The notes beneath the pieces were generated by a model. The model did not search any database and was not told where the DNA came from. It worked only from the letters and a program-made list of their open reading frames with translations. The translations under genes and the position numbers were made by a program. From Desulfobacula sp. (GTDB lineage Bacteria > Desulfobacterota > Desulfobacteria > Desulfobacterales > Desulfobacteraceae), in NCBI GenBank assembly GCA_029940235.1, contig JAOZRI010000094.1, positions 1-8,085 on the forward strand: a stretch of DNA of 8,085 bases, given 5' to 3'. Below are positions 6,179-8,085 of this stretch, one piece after another; position 1 is the first letter of the stretch, and every line of letters begins with the position of its first letter.

Positions 6179-6604
6179 CTAAAACGATTCCTGGGCTTTA
6201 ATACGGTCAAGAACTCCGTTGATAAAAGGTCCTGAATCTCGTGTTCCATATTTTTTCCCGATTTCAACAGCCTCGTTTATGGTTACACTGCAAGGAATGT
6301 CAGGATGTTTTAAAAACTCAAATGCCGCAATGCGCATGATATTTCTGTCCACTACGGGCATCCTGGAAATTTTCCAGTGTTTTGAATACTTTTCTAAAAA
6401 ACCATCAATTTGAGAATAGTTTTCATTTACACCCTTTACAAGTTCAAGGAAAAAAGGCTTAACACTATTTGTGAGTTTCTCTTCATTACTGGCACAAAAT
6501 GCATCAAGATTTTCATCTAAGTCCTGGCTTGGAAAAGCCTTTTCCATATCCAGGGCAAAAAGTGCCTGAAGTGCAAGTTCCCTTGCCTGTCTGCGGTCAC
6601 CCAT
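6179..6604 (-). CDS. nusB: Transcription antitermination factor NusB
   Basis: A 141-residue all-helical RNA-binding protein that, with NusE (S10), binds boxA in rRNA leaders and promotes antitermination. It shows the typical N-terminus MGDRRQARELALQALFAL (1-18), the central WKISRMPVVDRNIMRIAAFE stretch (77-96), and the C-terminal TINEAVEIGKKYG (108-120) and FINGVLDRI (127-135). Length and motif order are those of ordinary bacterial NusB. The ATG is 8 nt after the ribH stop; an AAGG about 11 nt upstream lies within the end of ribH, so coupling is likely. The ribH-nusB order is a common bacterial arrangement and supports both calls. Confidence 0.95.
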   Translation of the reverse strand: MGDRRQARELALQALFALDMEKAFPSQDLDENLDAFCASNEEKLTNSVKPFFLELVKGVNENYSQIDGFLEKYSKHWKISRMPVVDRNIMRIAAFEFLKHPDIPCSVTINEAVEIGKKYGTRDSGPFINGVLDRIKAQESF

Positions 6605-6612
6605 TATTAATA

Positions 6613-7086
6613 CTAACCTTTTTCAAGACTGTTAGAAAGGTTTGCCATCTCTATGGCACCAAGGGCAACATCAAAACCCTTATTACCAGCCTTGGTACCC
6701 GCTCTTTCAATGGCCTGTTCAATGGTTTCTGTGGTGAGAATGCCAAACATCACAGGAATTCCTGTATCAAGAGAGACAGATGCAATACCCTTTGATACTT
6801 CTGCGCATACATAATCATAGTGTGTGGTGGCACCCCTTATAACAGCACCTATACATATAATGGCATCATATTTTCCCATATTTGCCATCATCTTTGCTGC
6901 AAGGGGAATTTCAAATGCTCCGGGGACTTTTAAAATAGTAATATCATCTTCTTCTGCCCCGCTTCGTGTAAGAGCATCAAGAGCTCCATCCACAAGCTTG
7001 CCTGTAATAAAATCATTAAACCTGGAAACTATGATTCCAAACTTTTTCCCCTGGGCCTGTAAACCTGCTTCTATAATTTTTGCCAT
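6613..7086 (-). CDS. ribH: 6,7-dimethyl-8-ribityllumazine synthase
   Basis: RibH condenses 5-amino-6-ribitylamino-uracil with 3,4-dihydroxy-2-butanone 4-phosphate to lumazine, the penultimate riboflavin intermediate; the family forms pentamers or 60-mer capsids. The 157-residue product has SRFND (21-25) with the ring-stacking F23, VPGAFEIP (54-61), [14 protein letters not shown] (80-93) with catalytic H89, FGILTT (114-119), and [10 protein letters not shown] (128-137) with R128 for phosphate contact. All key residues are present. The ATG at 7084-7086 has AGGA about 9 nt upstream. It follows ribBA, which makes the butanone phosphate co-substrate, across a 184-nt gap holding a long inverted repeat, and precedes nusB by 8 nt. 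Confidence 0.96.
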   Translation of the reverse strand: MAKIIEAGLQAQGKKFGIIVSRFNDFITGKLVDGALDALTRSGAEEDDITILKVPGAFEIPLAAKMMANMGKYDAIICIGAVIRGATTHYDYVCAEVSKGIASVSLDTGIPVMFGILTTETIEQAIERAGTKAGNKGFDVALGAIEMANLSNSLEKG

Positions 7087-7137
7087 TTTGTTTATCCTTT
7101 TCCTTTATCCAATCTCAAATCATTCAAAACAGGTTGG

Positions 7138-7260
7138 TGCAAAATAGATAATTTTTTCAAGTTCAAGGCGGAAAATAAATTTGACCACAGGCATACATAC
7201 AGTATTTCGAGGATCAAATTTATTTTCCAACGCCGAAATTGGAAAAATTAGCATTTTGCA
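7138..7260. repeat. Long imperfect inverted repeat (MITE-like or intergenic hairpin element) between ribBA and ribH
   Basis: A 123-bp element with two 47-nt arms around a central region of about 29 nt. The ends are TGCAAAAT (7138-7145) and ATTTTGCA (7253-7260). The innermost arms are a perfect 15-bp match, GGAAAATAAATTTGA (7170-7184) against its complement at 7214-7228. Between them lie further matches (AATTTTT, GGCG) with small bulges. Outside, AAACAGGT (7127-7134) and ACCTGTTT (7264-7271) are also inverted copies, extending the palindrome to 145 bp and touching the ribBA stop codon. There is no ORF inside, no visible target-site duplication and no U-run, so a simple terminator is a poor fit. 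Candidate explanations are a non-autonomous mobile element or a dispersed intergenic repeat that folds in the ribBA-ribH mRNA. Confidence 0.85.
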
Positions 7261-7270
7261 GTGACCTGTT

Positions 7271-8085
7271 TCACATATGAAGTAAATGTCCCATTTTAGC
7301 CTGCTTACACTTCAAATACCCCTGATTGTATGGATTTGGTTCAATCTCTATGGGAACCTGTTCAACCACACTTAATCCATAACCTTCCAGACCAACCATT
7401 TTTTTAGGATTATTGGTCAAAAGTCTCATTTTCTTAACACCAAGGTCAACAAGCATCTGTGCTCCCACTCCATAATCTCTCATATCAGCTTTAAACCCAA
7501 GTTTTTCATTGGCTTCAACAGTGTCCATGCCCTGGCGTTGATATTCATAGGCTTTTAACTTGTTCACAAGACCAATGCCGCGGCCTTCCTGACGAAGATA
7601 TAGAATAACTCCACTCCCCTCTTCTTCCATCATTGCCATGGCTTTATGCAGCTGCGCCTGGCAGTCGCATCTGAGAGAGGAGAAAACATCTCCTGTCATA
7701 CACTCTGAATGAACCCTTACCAGAATTGCTTTTTTAGGATCAACAACCCCTTTTACAAGGGCAATATGAGTTAAATTATCAATCTCATTTTCATAGGCAA
7801 TTATTTTAAACTCTCCACCTACCCCTGTTGGAATCATGGTTTGGGAGGCTCTTTTCACAAAACTTTCAGTCTGTAACCTGTATTTGACCAGGTCTGCAAC
7901 AGTACAGATGCCAATACCATGTTTTTTTGCAAATTTTTCTAATGACGGCATCCTTGCCATAGTACCGTCATCATCCATGATTTCACAAATTACTCCGGCA
8001 GGTTTCATACCCGCAAGGCGGGCTAAATCAACAGAACCTTCTGTCTGTCCAATCCTTTCCATGACACCACCGTCCTTTGCACGCA
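7271..8085 (-). CDS. ribBA: Bifunctional 3,4-dihydroxy-2-butanone 4-phosphate synthase / GTP cyclohydrolase II, 5' end outside window
   Basis: The frame is open to the window edge, reading RAKDGGV before the internal ATG at 8060-8062, so the gene is cut at its start. Residue numbers here count from that Met. Residues 1 to about 70 are the end of the RibB domain ([25 protein letters not shown]). Residues about 73-263 are the RibA domain, which opens the GTP ring to start riboflavin synthesis: [10 protein letters not shown], then RCDCQ with zinc ligands C121, C132, C134; RQEGRGIGL (157-165); and [16 protein letters not shown]. RibA looks intact. In RibB the family's usual G-H-T-E reads G-Q-T-E (Q7), noted separately. 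The visible part matches fused RibBA, which feeds RibH encoded next. Confidence 0.95.
   Translation of the reverse strand, partial: RAKDGGVMERIGQTEGSVDLARLAGMKPAGVICEIMDDDGTMARMPSLEKFAKKHGIGICTVADLVKYRLQTESFVKRASQTMIPTGVGGEFKIIAYENEIDNLTHIALVKGVVDPKKAILVRVHSECMTGDVFSSLRCDCQAQLHKAMAMMEEEGSGVILYLRQEGRGIGLVNKLKAYEYQRQGMDTVEANEKLGFKADMRDYGVGAQMLVDLGVKKMRLLTNNPKKMVGLEGYGLSVVEQVPIEIEPNPYNQGYLKCKQAKMGHLLHM

Noticed and set aside
7138..7260. Rho-independent terminator after ribBA
   Set aside because: The hairpin is far longer than a terminator, its stem is AT-rich and no U-run follows on either strand.
7087..7270. FMN riboswitch upstream of ribH
   Set aside because: The gap is filled by an inverted repeat; I cannot find the conserved multi-helix RFN core, and the position is inside the operon after ribBA.

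Overview
The window is AT-rich and every convincing gene lies on the minus strand. It looks like a chromosomal segment of a sulfate-reducing Desulfobacterota (deltaproteobacterial, Desulfobacteraceae-like) bacterium. The main grounds are the N-terminal 224 residues of a dissimilatory-type ATP sulfurylase (Sat) at the left edge, the fused RibBA followed by RibH and NusB at the right edge, and the style of the envelope proteins (DUF1573, AsmA-like). The species assignment is inference.

In transcription order (right to left): the end of ribBA (8085-7271, 5' end outside the window); a 184-nt gap holding a large imperfect inverted repeat (7138-7260, with outer arms reaching 7127-7271); ribH (lumazine synthase); nusB; a glyoxalase-II-like metallo-beta-lactamase hydrolase; pabB, overlapping it by ATGA; pabC; an AsmA-like membrane-anchored envelope protein; an exported DUF1573 protein; a HAD-family phosphatase; and, after a 136-nt AT-rich leader with a plausible promoter, sat. 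The genes ribH to pabC are packed tightly enough to be one transcription unit (gaps of 8, 57, -4 and 20 nt). The later genes are looser (70, 68, 40 nt). The first block makes riboflavin and folate precursors (RibBA, RibH; PabB, PabC) with an antitermination factor between them. The second block is envelope-directed. sat is probably the first gene of a separate energy-metabolism unit.

The main discovery is at 1483-2184. A naive reading gives two short ORFs, but they are one frame of 233 residues interrupted only by an in-frame UGA. That UGA sits exactly where DUF1573 proteins carry the first Cys of their Cys-Gly-Cys motif, giving Sec-Gly-Cys. Immediately downstream are two stem-loops, each with G as the second loop nucleotide, at distances compatible with a bacterial SECIS element. 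I therefore annotate the locus as one gene for an exported DUF1573 selenoprotein rather than a pseudogene or two genes. No selenocysteine machinery (selA, selB, selC, selD) is in the window, so recoding is inferred.

No tRNA, rRNA, CRISPR array, insertion sequence with a transposase, or plus-strand gene could be supported. No gene-free stretch exceeds 300 bases.
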